In this document: in pieces, positions 34,901 to 44,095 of the stretch
Position numbering within the stretch: the stretch's first letter is position 1
How the letters are laid out: each line of letters opens with the position of its first letter
Source of the DNA: Verrucomicrobiota bacterium
GTDB lineage: Bacteria > Verrucomicrobiota > Verrucomicrobiia > Limisphaerales > UBA9464
Direction of reading: 5' to 3'
Assembly (NCBI GenBank): GCA_016871615.1
Contig: VHCX01000022.1
Location: 1-50,763 of the forward strand
Length of the DNA: 50,763 nucleotides
The notes under the pieces: generated by a model
The model's input: only the letters and a program-made list of their open reading frames with translations
Databases searched by the model: none
Told to the model about the DNA's origin: nothing
Translations under genes and position numbers: made by a program

Positions 34901-35644
34901 TACCTGGACCGCCTGGGCGACGGCCCGGAGGTCGCCGGCCTGCTCTCCAACCTGGTCGCGCAGGCCGCCTCCGGGGAATCCCTCAAGACCGGCCAGGCCG
35001 CCCTGCTGGCCCTCGGCCGGCTGGGCGGAGAGGGCGCGCAACCCGTGCTCGCCGCCATGATCCAGCGCTGGAAGGCCGGAACGCTGCCGGCCGGACTGGA
35101 ACTCGACCTGCGCGAGGCGGTGGGTTCCACCCCGCTGTCGCCGGCGCTGCCGACCCGGACACCGGCGGCCGGGTTGGAGGATCCGATCGCCGCCCACCGG
35201 GCCAGCCTTGTCGGAGGCGATGCGGTGGCGGGCGGGCGGATCTTCCGGGAGCACCCGGCCGTGCAATGCCTGCGCTGCCATCAGGTCGGGGCCGACGGCG
35301 GCATCGTGGGACCGAAGCTCGACGGGATCGGCCGGCGCCAGACCCGCGAGCAACTACTCGAGAGCATCGTCTGGCCGAACCGCCGGATCGCCGAGGGCTT
35401 CGAGACCGTGGCGCTGACGCTCCGAGACGGCTCCGAGGCCAAGGGCACCGTGAAGGCCGAGAAGGAGGGGGTGCTCACCGTGGAGACGACGCTGGACGAC
35501 GGCACGGCCGCAACGCGGACGATCCGAACCCTGGACATCTCCCGGCGCGAACGCGGCCCCAGCGCCATGCCGGAGGGACTCGCCGAATCGCTCAGCCCGA
35601 GGGAGTTGCGCGACCTCGTGGAGTACCTGGCCACCTTGCGCTGA
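31922..35644 (+). CDS. PVC-type haem-binding (CxxCH) secreted dehydrogenase-like protein
   Basis: A 1240-residue protein with a signal peptide (MRWLIGSWFAGLASILLAQ). Residues ~35-420 form a membrane-bound-dehydrogenase-type beta-propeller (FAFDGKGRVYLAES, HGLIQGPDGRIYFSFGDRG, CRGLRNPQELAFDDEGNLWT, VDFGPDGAAYVLDWVSGWGQ). A HEAT-repeat-like region follows (~430-760), with a Pro/Ala-rich linker near 820-850, more HEAT-like helices, and a C-terminal cytochrome c domain with CLRCH at 1116-1120 and ending in SPRELRDLVEYLATLR. The domain order is that of the large PVC haem proteins of Verrucomicrobia and Planctomycetes, thought to oxidise sugars or alcohols outside the cytoplasm; the substrate is unknown. 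Start ATG 31922 leads directly into the signal peptide. Confidence 0.93.
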   Translation: MRWLIGSWFAGLASILLAQHGAPAPAWSEAADGAKRFQLGPGLKLEVWAAEPQLSNSVAFAFDGKGRVYLAESDRWAISVFDITQKTNWLLADMAFRSVADRGTFLTNAFATNLAFLTRESEVVRRVSDRDGDGRADHSEILAQGFRDAVDGTAAGVLASPDGLYFANLPSLWRLPHPGDGPVAAPLEAPRLRPLASGFGVHIGVSGHDLHGLIQGPDGRIYFSFGDRGASLTNREGRRIHLPDCGGVLRCEPDGRSLEIFCRGLRNPQELAFDDEGNLWTVDNDTAGADPCRVLHLVEGGDYGWRTGYQHLDGFGQWVTEELWKGGRDGTLPPAGTVSQGPSGLAFHPGTGFGQRLKGTFLHADFPGGVWAYTVRPSGASFVVDRKEKFLWNCWPTDVDFGPDGAAYVLDWVSGWGQTPRGRIYRITTDQSASAGEQAVLDEVRRLLAEGFGGRPDDEVLAHLGHDDRRVRLGATWELARRGTAVRDRLVHTALTGSPLARRHAVWALGQIGRRDAGSATTRALQALVPLIGGEDAVQARCAAQTLAENAIVAAHPALVALLDAPEVARRATAIDGLRVLRSHRTRDRLEPESRAPSRPDRTEPQTPGFRLGFPWKAFRQAVLADGGSDLFLRSMAERCLRHERSADAGGRSALAEAGADPDPRIRELAVGAIRWIRNEEPEFSGEAAEDLRAFLGDSHPGVVTAAARAIHDVPCAEGLPALAQFITRVDCPTNLLSRVILACRRLGAPQHAQQLAQVAKRRDAPDAARVAALDALATWAQPPQIDPVSGLWRPAFGGAAPFELRFPAEATPGTVPGRGPDTLSPIQPGAPKAPAATTPPTAPSNPLLAAALEATSGRGTAPIPLPRLPSDLGRSLDFADVQTFRRNAEPAKRAFLKVAGEIMNPQTPDEYGLKLGGGPSSEAVQRAVVTTARRLGTREASTPLFDRLTHPSTPPAVRREIVRTLAELRAGQAQEALRWAMEDPDLRSAAVPYLDRLGDGPEVAGLLSNLVAQAASGESLKTGQAALLALGRLGGEGAQPVLAAMIQRWKAGTLPAGLELDLREAVGSTPLSPALPTRTPAAGLEDPIAAHRASLVGGDAVAGGRIFREHPAVQCLRCHQVGADGGIVGPKLDGIGRRQTREQLLESIVWPNRRIAEGFETVALTLRDGSEAKGTVKAEKEGVLTVETTLDDGTAATRTIRTLDISRRERGPSAMPEGLAESLSPRELRDLVEYLATLR

Positions 35645-35669
35645 ACCGGCAACGGACCGATGCCCATTC

Positions 35670-35719
35670 GGCGGTGGCTGACCGCCGGGATTGGCAGAAG
35701 GCTGGGGCCAGGACCAGCC
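35670..35719. terminator. Possible bidirectional terminator hairpins between convergent genes
   Basis: GGCGGT/ACCGCC (35670-35675, 35681-35686) and GGCTGG/CCAGCC (35700-35705, 35714-35719) lie in the 107-base gap between the haem-protein gene (+) and the TlpA-like gene (-). Stems are only six pairs and there is no T-run, so this is weak. Confidence 0.3.
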
Positions 35720-35751
35720 CCGGATCACCAACCCCACCGCCGCCCCATGCG

Positions 35752-36723
35752 TCACTTGCCCTCGTACTTGCGCAGCGACGCCTCGAGCTCGGCCTTCGCG
35801 GCCGCGGGCGCCAGCTCGATGGCCTTCTTCTGCTGGGCGACCGCCTCGGCCTTCTTGCCGTTGTCGAAGAGCGCGCGGGCGTAGGTGTCGAGGAGCGCCG
35901 CCTCCTTGCCGCCCGACGCCCCCACGGCCGCCTCGGCGACCTTGAGCGCGAAGGCCGTGTCGCGGGTCTTGATCACCGGGGCCGTCAGCACGTTCCAGGC
36001 GATCGCGTTGAGGATCTGGGGATCCTTCTCGGCCATCGTCACCAGCGCCTCGCCCAGGGGGGCGAGATCCTTGGCGTCCGGTTTCGAGGCCGCCTCCATG
36101 TACTTGCCGAAGGCCTTGTTCAGGTCCTGCAAGCGGGCTTCGCGGGCCGCCCGGCCATCGAATTCCTTCTGGGCGGCGGCCAGGTCGTACTTGGCCGCAA
36201 CGATCTGCTCCAGCGCCTGGTCGAGGCCTCCCATGGGGTGTCCGACCCAGGCGATGCGGCCCTGCTGGTCGACCACGAAGGCCGTCGGGATGCCGTTCTG
36301 GCGGAAGGCCTGCATGTAGTCCCGGGAGGTCTTGCGGTCGTCGTCGAGGGCCACGGCGTAGTCCATCTTGGCGCCCATCTTGTCGACGAACGGCCGGACC
36401 TCGTCCTCGGTCTCGTCGGAGATGCCGACAAAGGTCACCCCCTGGTCCTTGAAACGCTTCTGCAGCTCGGTCAGGTGCGGGATCGACGTCCGGCACGGGC
36501 CGCACCAGGTGGCCCAGAACTCCACCACATACACCTGCTTGCCCTTGCCGGCCGACAGGTCGACGGCCGTGCCCTTGACCGTCTTGGCCAGGCTCAGCGG
36601 CTTGGCCGGATCGCCCAACCGGGCCGCTTGGGCGTTGAGGATGGCGGGTCCCAGGAGGAAACCCAGGGAGAGGCCGCAAGCCATGGAGAGTGCCACGAAG
36701 GAGAAGCGGGAACGAAGCGTCAT
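35752..36723 (-). CDS. TlpA-like redoxin with C-terminal helical extension
   Basis: A 323-residue exported protein: signal peptide (FVALSMACGLSLGFLLG), a TlpA/AhpC-type thioredoxin domain (residues ~35-175) with VVEFWATWCGPCRTSIPHL and cis-Pro loop NGIPTAFVVDQQG, then ~140 residues of TPR-like helices (AFALKVAEAAVGAS, ALLDTYARALFDNGKKAEA, QQKKAIELAPAAAKAEL). It probably acts as a thiol-disulfide oxidoreductase in the periplasm, with the extension for protein contact. ATG 36723 is preferred to 36783, which would displace the signal peptide. Confidence 0.9.
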   Translation of the reverse strand: MTLRSRFSFVALSMACGLSLGFLLGPAILNAQAARLGDPAKPLSLAKTVKGTAVDLSAGKGKQVYVVEFWATWCGPCRTSIPHLTELQKRFKDQGVTFVGISDETEDEVRPFVDKMGAKMDYAVALDDDRKTSRDYMQAFRQNGIPTAFVVDQQGRIAWVGHPMGGLDQALEQIVAAKYDLAAAQKEFDGRAAREARLQDLNKAFGKYMEAASKPDAKDLAPLGEALVTMAEKDPQILNAIAWNVLTAPVIKTRDTAFALKVAEAAVGASGGKEAALLDTYARALFDNGKKAEAVAQQKKAIELAPAAAKAELEASLRKYEGK

Positions 36724-36875
36724 GGGGAGGAAAGGTCGTCTCTGGACCCGGCGGCAAGATCCGGGATGGCAGGTCCTTGGCAAGCCCTCAATCGTCCGCA
36801 GGATCCCACCCCTTCCTCGGGCCAGCCCCCCATCGGACCGGGAATACCCCCTGAAGGGGCCTCGGAGCCGGAAAC

Positions 36876-38773
36876 TCAGGAGGGGTCCACCCGCCGCAGC
36901 AGGCGCAGGCTGTTGAGGACCACCAGCACGGTGCTGCCCTCATGGGCCGCGACACCGACCGACAGCGGGAGGTTCGAGGCCGCCAGCGCGAGCACCGCCA
37001 TGCCGAGGATGGTGCCGAGGGACAGGACGATGTTCTGCCGGATGATGCGCCGGGACCGCAGGCTGAGGTCGCGGGCTGTGAGGAAGCCCTCGAGGCGGTC
37101 GTTGGCCAGCACCACCTCGGCTTGCTCGATGGCCGCGTCGGACCCCCGCGCGCCCATGGCGATGCCCACGTCGGCCGCCACCAGACATGGCGCGTCGTTG
37201 ACCCCGTCGCCGATCATGGCCACCAATCCGCCCCGCTGCTGGAACTCCCGGATGGCGGCCACCTTGTCCTCGGGCTTCAGGCCCGCCCGCACCTCGTCGA
37301 CCCCGGTGGCGGCGGCCATCTCGCGCGCTGGCGCGACCCGGTCGCCGGTGAGCATGACGGTGCGCAGCCCGGCCTCGCGCAACCGCCCCACCACGGCCTT
37401 GGACTGGGGACGAAGGGCGTCCTTGAGCACCCATCGGGCGAGCAGACCGCGTCCGGCGATCCAGGTCTCGGAGGCCTTCTCCACGGGCTCGGGCAGCGAG
37501 GCCGGGGCGCCTCCCTCCCGTTGGGCGAGGAACTCCCGGTTGCCCAGCAGCATCACCCGCCCGCGCCAGCGGCCGGAGAGTCCCTTGCCGGCGACGGTCT
37601 CCGTTGCCTCGACCGCCTCGGCCGGCAGGCCCTGCACCTCGGCCCAGCGGGCGATGGAGCGCGACACCGGGTGGTTCGAGACCCGGGCCAGGGCCACGGT
37701 CGCGGCCACCAGGTCGCCCTCGGCACCCTCGAACAACTCCACCCGGTCCACCGCGAGGCGTCCCTCGGTCAACGTCCCGGTCTTGTCGAAGCACACCACG
37801 CCGACCCCGGCCAGGTTCTCGATGGCGGCCCCGCCCCGGCACAGCACGCCCCGACGGGCACCGGAGGCGATGGCCGAGAGGATGGCCGACGGCACCGACA
37901 GGACCAGGGCGCACGGCGACAACACGACCAGGAGGGTCATCGCGCGGTAGAAGGCGCTGGCCTGCCTGTCCGTGGTGAAGAACGGCGGCCGTCCGGCCCC
38001 CTGCCACTGGTGCAGGAGGGTGCCGAGGCAGGCCAACAGGACGAATCCGGTGTAGGCCGTGCCGAAGCGGTCGGTGAAGCGCTGCGAGGGGGCCTTGAGG
38101 TGCCTCGCCTCGAGGATGAGGTTCAGGATGCGGTGCAGCGCGCTGTCGCCGACCGGCCGAAGCACCCGCCCCTCCAGCACGCCCCAGAGGTTCAGGGTGC
38201 CGCCCATCACCGCGTCGCCGGGGACCTTGGGAATGGGCTCCGACTCGCCGGTCAACGACGACTCGTCGCAGGCGCTCTGGCCGCGCAGGACGCTCAGGCC
38301 ACCGGCGCGAGTTCGCCCGCGGTGACCCGCAGGATGTCGCCCGGCTTGAGGCTCTCGACGGGCACCCGGCGCTCGGCACCCTCCTTCTCCAGCAGGACGG
38401 CCGTCTTCGGCGCGCGCCGCATCAGCGCGTCGATCTCACGCCGGGTCCGCCCGGCCGCGAAGCTCTCCATCGCCGACGAGGCCGAGAACAGGAAGAGCAG
38501 CAGGGCCGCCTCACCGAGCGCCCCGACGGCAACCGATCCGGGCACCACCAGCAGCATCAGGAAATGCGTGTCGAAGCGCAGGATGCGCAGGTCGGTCCAC
38601 ACCTCGCGGGCGAGGTCCCATCCGCCGGCGAGGAAGGCGACCATGAAGGCCGCGGTGGACACCGTCGGCCACCGGCCCGCCAGCACCCAACCCAGCACAC
38701 CGGCGACCAGGCAAACCGCCGACCGCGCCGCCATCGGCTTCCAGGCGTGGACGGGCGAGTCGGCGGGGTTCAT
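36876..38773 (-). pseudogene. P1B-4 (CoaT/CtpD-like) metal-transporting ATPase with a one-base frameshift
   Basis: Together the two frames encode a complete ATPase of ~630 residues. The first frame (ATG 38773) holds the first membrane helices and ends LRVTAGELAPVA then TGA (38294-38296). The next frame takes over at once with SVLRGQSACDESSLTGESEP. Eight bases (GCCTGAGC) stand where the family needs nine (Asp-Gly-x), so one base is missing near 38290-38298. The rest is intact: SPCALVLSVPSA (SPC of P1B-4), FDKTGTLTEG, GDGVNDAPCL and HEGSTVLVVLNSL. The SPC and HEG motifs and the lack of an N-terminal HMA domain point to Co2+, Fe2+ or Zn2+ export. Either a recent lesion or a consensus error. Confidence 0.88.
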
Positions 38774-38814
38774 GGCGGGGTCGGCTCATCCCAGACCGGA
38801 TCATGCGGACCGGA

Positions 38815-39279
38815 TCATGCGGTCGGCACGGTCTTCCGGTTCCGGGAACCCTTGGGGGCTTTCCCGGCCTTGGCGGCCACCACGGGAGGCTCCGCACCCA
38901 CGGCTTCCTCGGCCTTCGCGACCTTCTTCCGGGGGGCAGTCGGGCGGACCTTCGGCGCGTCGGCCCAGAGACCCTCGATGTCGTAATGGGCGCGCACGTC
39001 GGCGCTCATGATGTGCACGATCACGTCGAAGAAGTCGGCCACCACCCAATGCGACTGGGCCGAACCCTCGGTGTGCACGGGCTTGAGGTCGTGGTCGCGG
39101 CGCAGGCCGTCGAGCACCTCGTTCTCGATCGCCCGGAGATGTGGCTCGCTGGTGCCGGTGGCCATCACGAAGAAGTCGGTCACCGTGGACAGCTTGCGCA
39201 CATCGAGGACGACCAGGTTCTCGGCCTTCTTGTTGTCGGCCAAGGCCCGGCAGGCCAGGGCCAGTTGTTTCGAATCCAT
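38815..39279 (-). CDS. rsfS: Ribosome silencing factor RsfS
   Basis: A 154-residue protein of the RsfS/YbeB (Iojap) family, which binds uL14 and blocks subunit joining in starvation. Core signatures: ENLVVLDVRKLSTVTDFFVM, ATGTSEPHLRAIENEV and AQSHWVVADFFDVIVHIM, DVRAHYDIEGLWADAP. The ~45-residue tail after this is rich in Lys and Ala (PRKKVAKAEEAVGAE, KGSRNRKTVPTA) and is longer than in E. coli. ATG 39279. The common neighbour nadD is not here; upstream is the truncated FG-GAP gene. Confidence 0.95.
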   Translation of the reverse strand: MDSKQLALACRALADNKKAENLVVLDVRKLSTVTDFFVMATGTSEPHLRAIENEVLDGLRRDHDLKPVHTEGSAQSHWVVADFFDVIVHIMSADVRAHYDIEGLWADAPKVRPTAPRKKVAKAEEAVGAEPPVVAAKAGKAPKGSRNRKTVPTA

Positions 39280-39384
39280 CGGGGATAGGATTGCCGGAAC
39301 CCGGGGCCGAAGAAAGCCGATTTCCCCGGGCCGTCGGCCGGGCGTCCAACCCGGCTCCCCAGGCCCCCCCCGGGCCGCCACGCC

Positions 39385-40603
39385 CCGCATGACGCCTGCG
39401 GACAGACGGATCGCGGGCGAGCATGTCCACGATGAGGATGGCGAAGTGGCCGTCCCGGTCGACATCGGCCACGTCGAGCCCCATCGACGAGCGGCTCCCG
39501 TGACGCACCGCGTCGGTGGCGATGGCGCGGAAGGTGCCCCGGCCCGTGTTGATCCAGAAGCGGTCGGGCGAGCCGTTGTCGTTGGAGACGACGAGGTCCG
39601 GTGCCCGGTCGCCGTCGAGGTCGCGGAACTGGACGCCGAGCCCCCAGTCGCGCGGCGGGTCCATGGGACGCCCGTCGGCGTCGAGGAAGGTGCCGGGTTC
39701 CTGGCCGATCGGCGTGAAGCGTCCTCCGCCCTCGTTGCGGTAGAGCCCGTCGGCCTCGGGCACCTCCACCACCTCGCCCTCCGGGCCGACCCGGAAACGT
39801 CCCAACCACCGCGGATGCGTGGCCGGCAATCCGTTGACCTGCGAGATCCTGCGCCTGCCGCCCTCCCTGGAGACCACCACCTTCACCGTCGGGTCGGCCA
39901 GCGCGACCAGGTCGCTGTAGTGGGCGCAGTACAGGTCGAGATCGCCGTCGCCGTCGCTGTCCGCCAGCGCCATCGACATCGGGGTCGCCGAGCGGGACAG
40001 GCCGGAGTCGGTCCCCTCCGTGAACCCTCCACGGCCGTCGTTGCGGCAGAACCGGGTGCCGGCGGCGATCCCGTTGGCCAGCAGGTCCACATCCCCGTCG
40101 CCATCCACGTCGGCCAGGACGGCCCCGGTCGACAACTGGTCCGGGCAGGCGGCCGCACCGATCGCCCGCTCCTCGAAACGCAGGTCACCACGGTTCAGGA
40201 ACAGCCGGTTGGATCCCTGGAGGGCGCACAGGTAGATGTCGGGTCGGCCATCCCCATCCACATCCCCGACGGCCACTCCCGACCCGTTGTTGGCCACGGC
40301 ATTGGTGAGGAAGGCATCCCCCTCGAGGCGGTTGGTGAAGGCGATGCCCGTGCGCAACCCGTCCAGCCGGGTGAAGCCCACGGTGGTCTTCGCCCCCGGC
40401 GCCGGGGAGGAGGTCCAGGACTGGGCCACGAGACCGGGGACGACCGTGCCGGCGGGGGCGGCGGGAGCGACGGCGGGCACCTCCGCCCGGAGGAAGAGGA
40501 CCGGGAGGGCGACCAGGAGACCCGCCCATGCGGCCAGCCTCCGAACCGGGCCCGGGATCGACCACCGGACCCATCGACCCATCCAGCGGAGGCGAGGCGT
40601 CAT
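39385..40603 (-). pseudogene. FG-GAP/VCBS repeat protein (CRTAC1-like), C-terminally truncated
   Basis: From ATG 40603 a signal/anchor segment (LAAWAGLLVALPVLFLRA) is followed by FG-GAP-type repeats: VAVGDVDGDGRPDIYL, AVLADVDGDGDVDLL, MALADSDGDGDLDLYCAH, VQFRDLDGDRAPDLVVS and LDVADVDRDGHFAILIVDML. In related proteins the part ending in VDMLxRD is followed by several hundred more residues with further repeats. Here similarity stops after VRRRHA near 39385; the frame stays open to 38801 but only as an out-of-phase shadow of rsfS. A run of eight C (39364-39371) lies just after. I regard the gene as truncated or wrongly joined. Related full-length proteins are secreted; their function is not well known. 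Confidence 0.75.
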
Positions 40604-40665
40604 CGGAAACCCGAGGAAACGCTCCTGACGCTCCCCGCCACCCGGTGCGGGGTCAGGCCGGGCGA

Positions 40666-43600
40666 TCAGGCACGGGACCAACCCGGGGAGGCGCGGCCCG
40701 CCACCGTCCGGCCCGGCCGCACCGGCCGACGCCCGGGCGCCACGGGCTCGCCTGGGCGCAGGAAGGGACCGGTGCGGCTCTCCGGGACCCGGGCGACATG
40801 ATCCGGTGGACCGGCCGCGACAATCCGCCCCCCGTCGTCCCCGGACTCCGGGCCCAGGTCGATCAGCCAGTCCACGCAGCGGAGCAGTTCGACATGGTGC
40901 TCGATGAGGACCACCGAATGCCCCTCATCCACCAACCGCTGGAAGACCCCCAGCAGGATGCGCACGTCCTCGAGGTGCAGGCCGGTGGTCGGCTCATCCA
41001 GCAGGAAGAGGGTGGGCTTGGGCCGTCGCCCCCCACCGTCCGGCCCCGATGCGGCAGGCCCGGCGGCCCGGCCCCGGGTCCCGGGCGCAACCGGGGCCTC
41101 GGCCGCCGTGCCGGCCAGGTGGCTGACGAGCTTGAGACGCTGGCTCTCCCCGCCCGAGAGGGTGTTCAGCGGCTGCCCCAGCCTCAGATAGCCCAGCCCA
41201 ACCTCCAAGAGCAGCGCCAGCTTCGCCCGGGCCCTCGCGGCCGGCCGCGACCCGGGAAACGCGTCGAGGAACCGGACGGCCTCCTCCACCGTGGCCTCCA
41301 GCAGGTCCGAGATGGAAAGGGGCTGCAGGCCCGATCCGTCCGGCGGGCCCACCTTCACCGCGGCCACGCGGGCCCGATAGCGACGGCCGCCGCAGGCCGC
41401 GCACCGGATCAGCACGTCGCTCAGGAACTGCATCTCGATCTTCTCGTAGCCGGCCCCACGGCAGGTCTCGCACTGGCCCTGGCGGGAGTTGAAGCTGAAG
41501 CACCCGGCCGGCAGGCCGTTGGCGACGGCCTCGGGGCTCGCCGCATAGAAGGCGCGGAGGTCGTCGAAGGCCCCGATGTAGACGGCCGGATTCGATCTCG
41601 GCGTCCGCCCCAGCAGGGACTGGTCGACCAGCACCACGGCACCAAGATGGGACGTGCCGTCCAACTCGGCCGCATGGAGGGCCGCTCGGGCCTCGCCGAT
41701 GGACTCGCCGTCCACCTCGTCCTCCAGCGCCGCCCCGGGATCGCCGGGAGCGTCCGCATCGCCGGCACTCAGTCGCGCCTCGAGCATCGGCAGCAGGATC
41801 TCCCGCACGAGGGTGGTCTTGCCGGAACCGCTCACCCCGCTGACGCCGACGAGGCGGCCGAGAGGCACGGTCACGGTCAGGTCCCTGAGGCAATGCGCCG
41901 TCGCATGGCGCAACTGCAGGGCAGGCAGGGCCTCCTCCACGGGCGCCGTGACCGGGCGGATCGCGCCGGGCAGGGCGTCGTGGAGCCGCAGCGGATCCGG
42001 GGCGGTCTCCGCCTCGAGGTAGGAACCCACTTCCCCGACCGCGGTCCCCACCCGTGGCAACGGTACCGGACGCCGCCGGGACCGACCGACGGATCGGCGG
42101 CCGGCCAGGTGGTCGCCCGTGAGGGATCCCGGGGTCCGGAGCAATTCCTCGGGGGACCCCTGGAACATCACCTGCCCGCCGAGGATCCCCTGCCCCGGAC
42201 CGATGTCCACGATCTGGTCGGCTGCGCGCATCACCTCCGGTTCGTGCTCCACCACCACCACCGTGTTGCCGGCATCGCGCAGCGTGCGAAGCACCCGGAT
42301 GAGCCGCTGGCTGTCCCTCGGGTGCAGGCCGACGCTGGGTTCGTCGAGCACGTAGAGCGTGTTCACCAGCCGGGTGCCGAGGCAGGTCGTGAGGTTGACC
42401 CGGGCCGTCTCGCCGCCGCTGAGGCTGCGGGTCGTCCGGTCGAGCGTGAGATAGCCGAGGCCGACGGCCTCGAGGTAGGCCAGGCGCGAGCGGACCTCGG
42501 CCAGCACGAGACCCACCGGATCGCGTGCCAGCAGGCGCAGCGCCCCGGCCGCCGTCTCCAGGAGGGCGAGCGCGTCGCGCACGGGCAGCTGATAGAACCC
42601 GGCCAGATCCAACGACCCGGTCCGGCCCGGCGGACTCCACCGGAACGACAGAGCCTCCGGACGCAGGCGCCGCCCCCCGCAGGCCTCGCAGGTGCGGTAA
42701 CTGCGGTAGCGGGACAGGAGCACCCGCACATGCATCTTGTAGGCCTTGCTTTCCAGCCACCGGAAATAACCCCGGACCCCGTACCATTTGTTGGGCCAGG
42801 ACCGGTCGGGATCCTTGGGGTCGTAGTCGGCCTCGCCGTCCATCACCCAGCCCCGGTGGGCCTCGGACAGGTCACGGAACGGCACGCGCGTCGGGATGCC
42901 TGCACTGCGGGCCTTGCGCATCATGTCCTGCTGGCACTCGACGCCCATGCCGCTTTGCCACGGCTTGACCACCCCGCCCTCGATGGACTTTGACGGGTCG
43001 GGGATGGCCAGCGTGGGGTCGATGGAGATGATCCTCCCGAAGCCCTTGCAGGACGGGCAGGCACCCAGCGGGTGGTTGAAGGAGAACAGCGCGGGCCCGG
43101 CCTCCGGGGCCTCCAGGTCGCAGGCCGCACAGTGCCTCGCCCGGGAGAAACGGCGGGGCGAGACCGCCTCGCGGCCCCGGAGTTGCCAGACCGTGAGCCG
43201 CCCGTGACCAAACCGGTAGGCGGTCTCGCAAGCCTCGCGGAAGCGGTGGCGCTGGGGGGCCTCGACCTTCAACCGGTCGGCGACCACGTGGACGGAGGCC
43301 GTGCCCGGCGGCAGCGTCCCGGCGCCCTCGTCCAGCCTCAGCACCTGCTCCCCCGCCACCCACCGTTGGAAGCCCTGCTGGATCATCCACTGGAACTGCT
43401 CGGACACGGCCATCTTGTCGGACAGCGGCACCTCGAAGCCCACCAGCACCTCGGTGCCGCCCCCGCCCGTGAGCAACGGCTGGGACACCAGCTCCCAGAC
43501 GCGGTCCGGGGACTCCGCCTCGACCGACCGGCCGCACCTGAGGCAATGCGGCCTCGCCAGGTGGGGCCAGACGACCTTCATGTGGTCGCAGACCTCGGTC

Positions 43601-43965
43601 ATCGTGCCCACCGTGCTGCGCGTGGAGCGCACCGAGTTGCACTGCTCGATGGCGATGGCGGGCGGGATGTTCTCGATCCGGTCCACCGCCGGCTTGTCCA
43701 TCCGGTCGAAGAACTGGCGCGCGTAAGGCGAGAACGTCTCGATGTAGCGCCGCTGGCCCTCGGCGTAGAGGGTGTCGAAAGCCAGCGAACTCTTGCCCGA
43801 CCCGCTCAGGCCGGTGATGACGATCCACTTGCCGAGCGGCAGATCGAGGTCGAACCCCTTCAGGTTGTTCTGACGGACGCCCCGCAACCGCAGGCACGGT
43901 TCCGGGGTGATCTCGGCCGGAGCGCCCCCGGTCCGAAGCCGGGGATTGGGACCGGGTCCATTCAT
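40666..43965 (-). CDS. uvrA: Long UvrA-type excinuclease ABC subunit A
   Basis: A 1099-residue DNA-repair ATPase, about 150 residues longer than E. coli UvrA. Both ABC modules are complete: Walker A GLSGSGKSS and GVSGSGKTT, signatures SLSGGETARV and LSGGESQRL, and Walker B regions VLDEPSVGLHPRD and LLDEPTTGLHLED. Zinc-finger Cys pairs are visible as CAAC...CPSC in the first module and CETC...CAAC in the second. The UvrB-binding-like insert region (~130-270) is present. Extra length is in the linker between modules (~640-770) and before the second Walker B. ATG 43965 is used; a TTG at 43989 is possible. It may be the main UvrA or a paralogue; no uvrB is here. Confidence 0.93.
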   Translation of the reverse strand: MNGPGPNPRLRTGGAPAEITPEPCLRLRGVRQNNLKGFDLDLPLGKWIVITGLSGSGKSSLAFDTLYAEGQRRYIETFSPYARQFFDRMDKPAVDRIENIPPAIAIEQCNSVRSTRSTVGTMTEVCDHMKVVWPHLARPHCLRCGRSVEAESPDRVWELVSQPLLTGGGGTEVLVGFEVPLSDKMAVSEQFQWMIQQGFQRWVAGEQVLRLDEGAGTLPPGTASVHVVADRLKVEAPQRHRFREACETAYRFGHGRLTVWQLRGREAVSPRRFSRARHCAACDLEAPEAGPALFSFNHPLGACPSCKGFGRIISIDPTLAIPDPSKSIEGGVVKPWQSGMGVECQQDMMRKARSAGIPTRVPFRDLSEAHRGWVMDGEADYDPKDPDRSWPNKWYGVRGYFRWLESKAYKMHVRVLLSRYRSYRTCEACGGRRLRPEALSFRWSPPGRTGSLDLAGFYQLPVRDALALLETAAGALRLLARDPVGLVLAEVRSRLAYLEAVGLGYLTLDRTTRSLSGGETARVNLTTCLGTRLVNTLYVLDEPSVGLHPRDSQRLIRVLRTLRDAGNTVVVVEHEPEVMRAADQIVDIGPGQGILGGQVMFQGSPEELLRTPGSLTGDHLAGRRSVGRSRRRPVPLPRVGTAVGEVGSYLEAETAPDPLRLHDALPGAIRPVTAPVEEALPALQLRHATAHCLRDLTVTVPLGRLVGVSGVSGSGKTTLVREILLPMLEARLSAGDADAPGDPGAALEDEVDGESIGEARAALHAAELDGTSHLGAVVLVDQSLLGRTPRSNPAVYIGAFDDLRAFYAASPEAVANGLPAGCFSFNSRQGQCETCRGAGYEKIEMQFLSDVLIRCAACGGRRYRARVAAVKVGPPDGSGLQPLSISDLLEATVEEAVRFLDAFPGSRPAARARAKLALLLEVGLGYLRLGQPLNTLSGGESQRLKLVSHLAGTAAEAPVAPGTRGRAAGPAASGPDGGGRRPKPTLFLLDEPTTGLHLEDVRILLGVFQRLVDEGHSVVLIEHHVELLRCVDWLIDLGPESGDDGGRIVAAGPPDHVARVPESRTGPFLRPGEPVAPGRRPVRPGRTVAGRASPGWSRA

Positions 43966-44095
43966 CGAAGCGGCCAAGCTATGGCGCAAGTCGGGCGAGT
44001 CAACCCGCCGACAGAAGGGCGGGATCTTCCGCGGGATCTGCGGCGGGATCTGCCGCGGGATCGGAGGCGCCGAAGGACCCGGGAACCGGAACAGG

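Noticed and set aside
34297-37950. 1217-codon plus-strand frame across the haem-protein, TlpA-like and ATPase genes
   Set aside because: Composition is that of a shifted frame (Arg, Pro, Gly, Ala) and it covers three well-supported genes on either strand.
38801-39384. Continuation of the FG-GAP reading frame through rsfS
   Set aside because: No FG-GAP repeat or other motif is found in this part, and it is out of phase with the conserved RsfS sequence.
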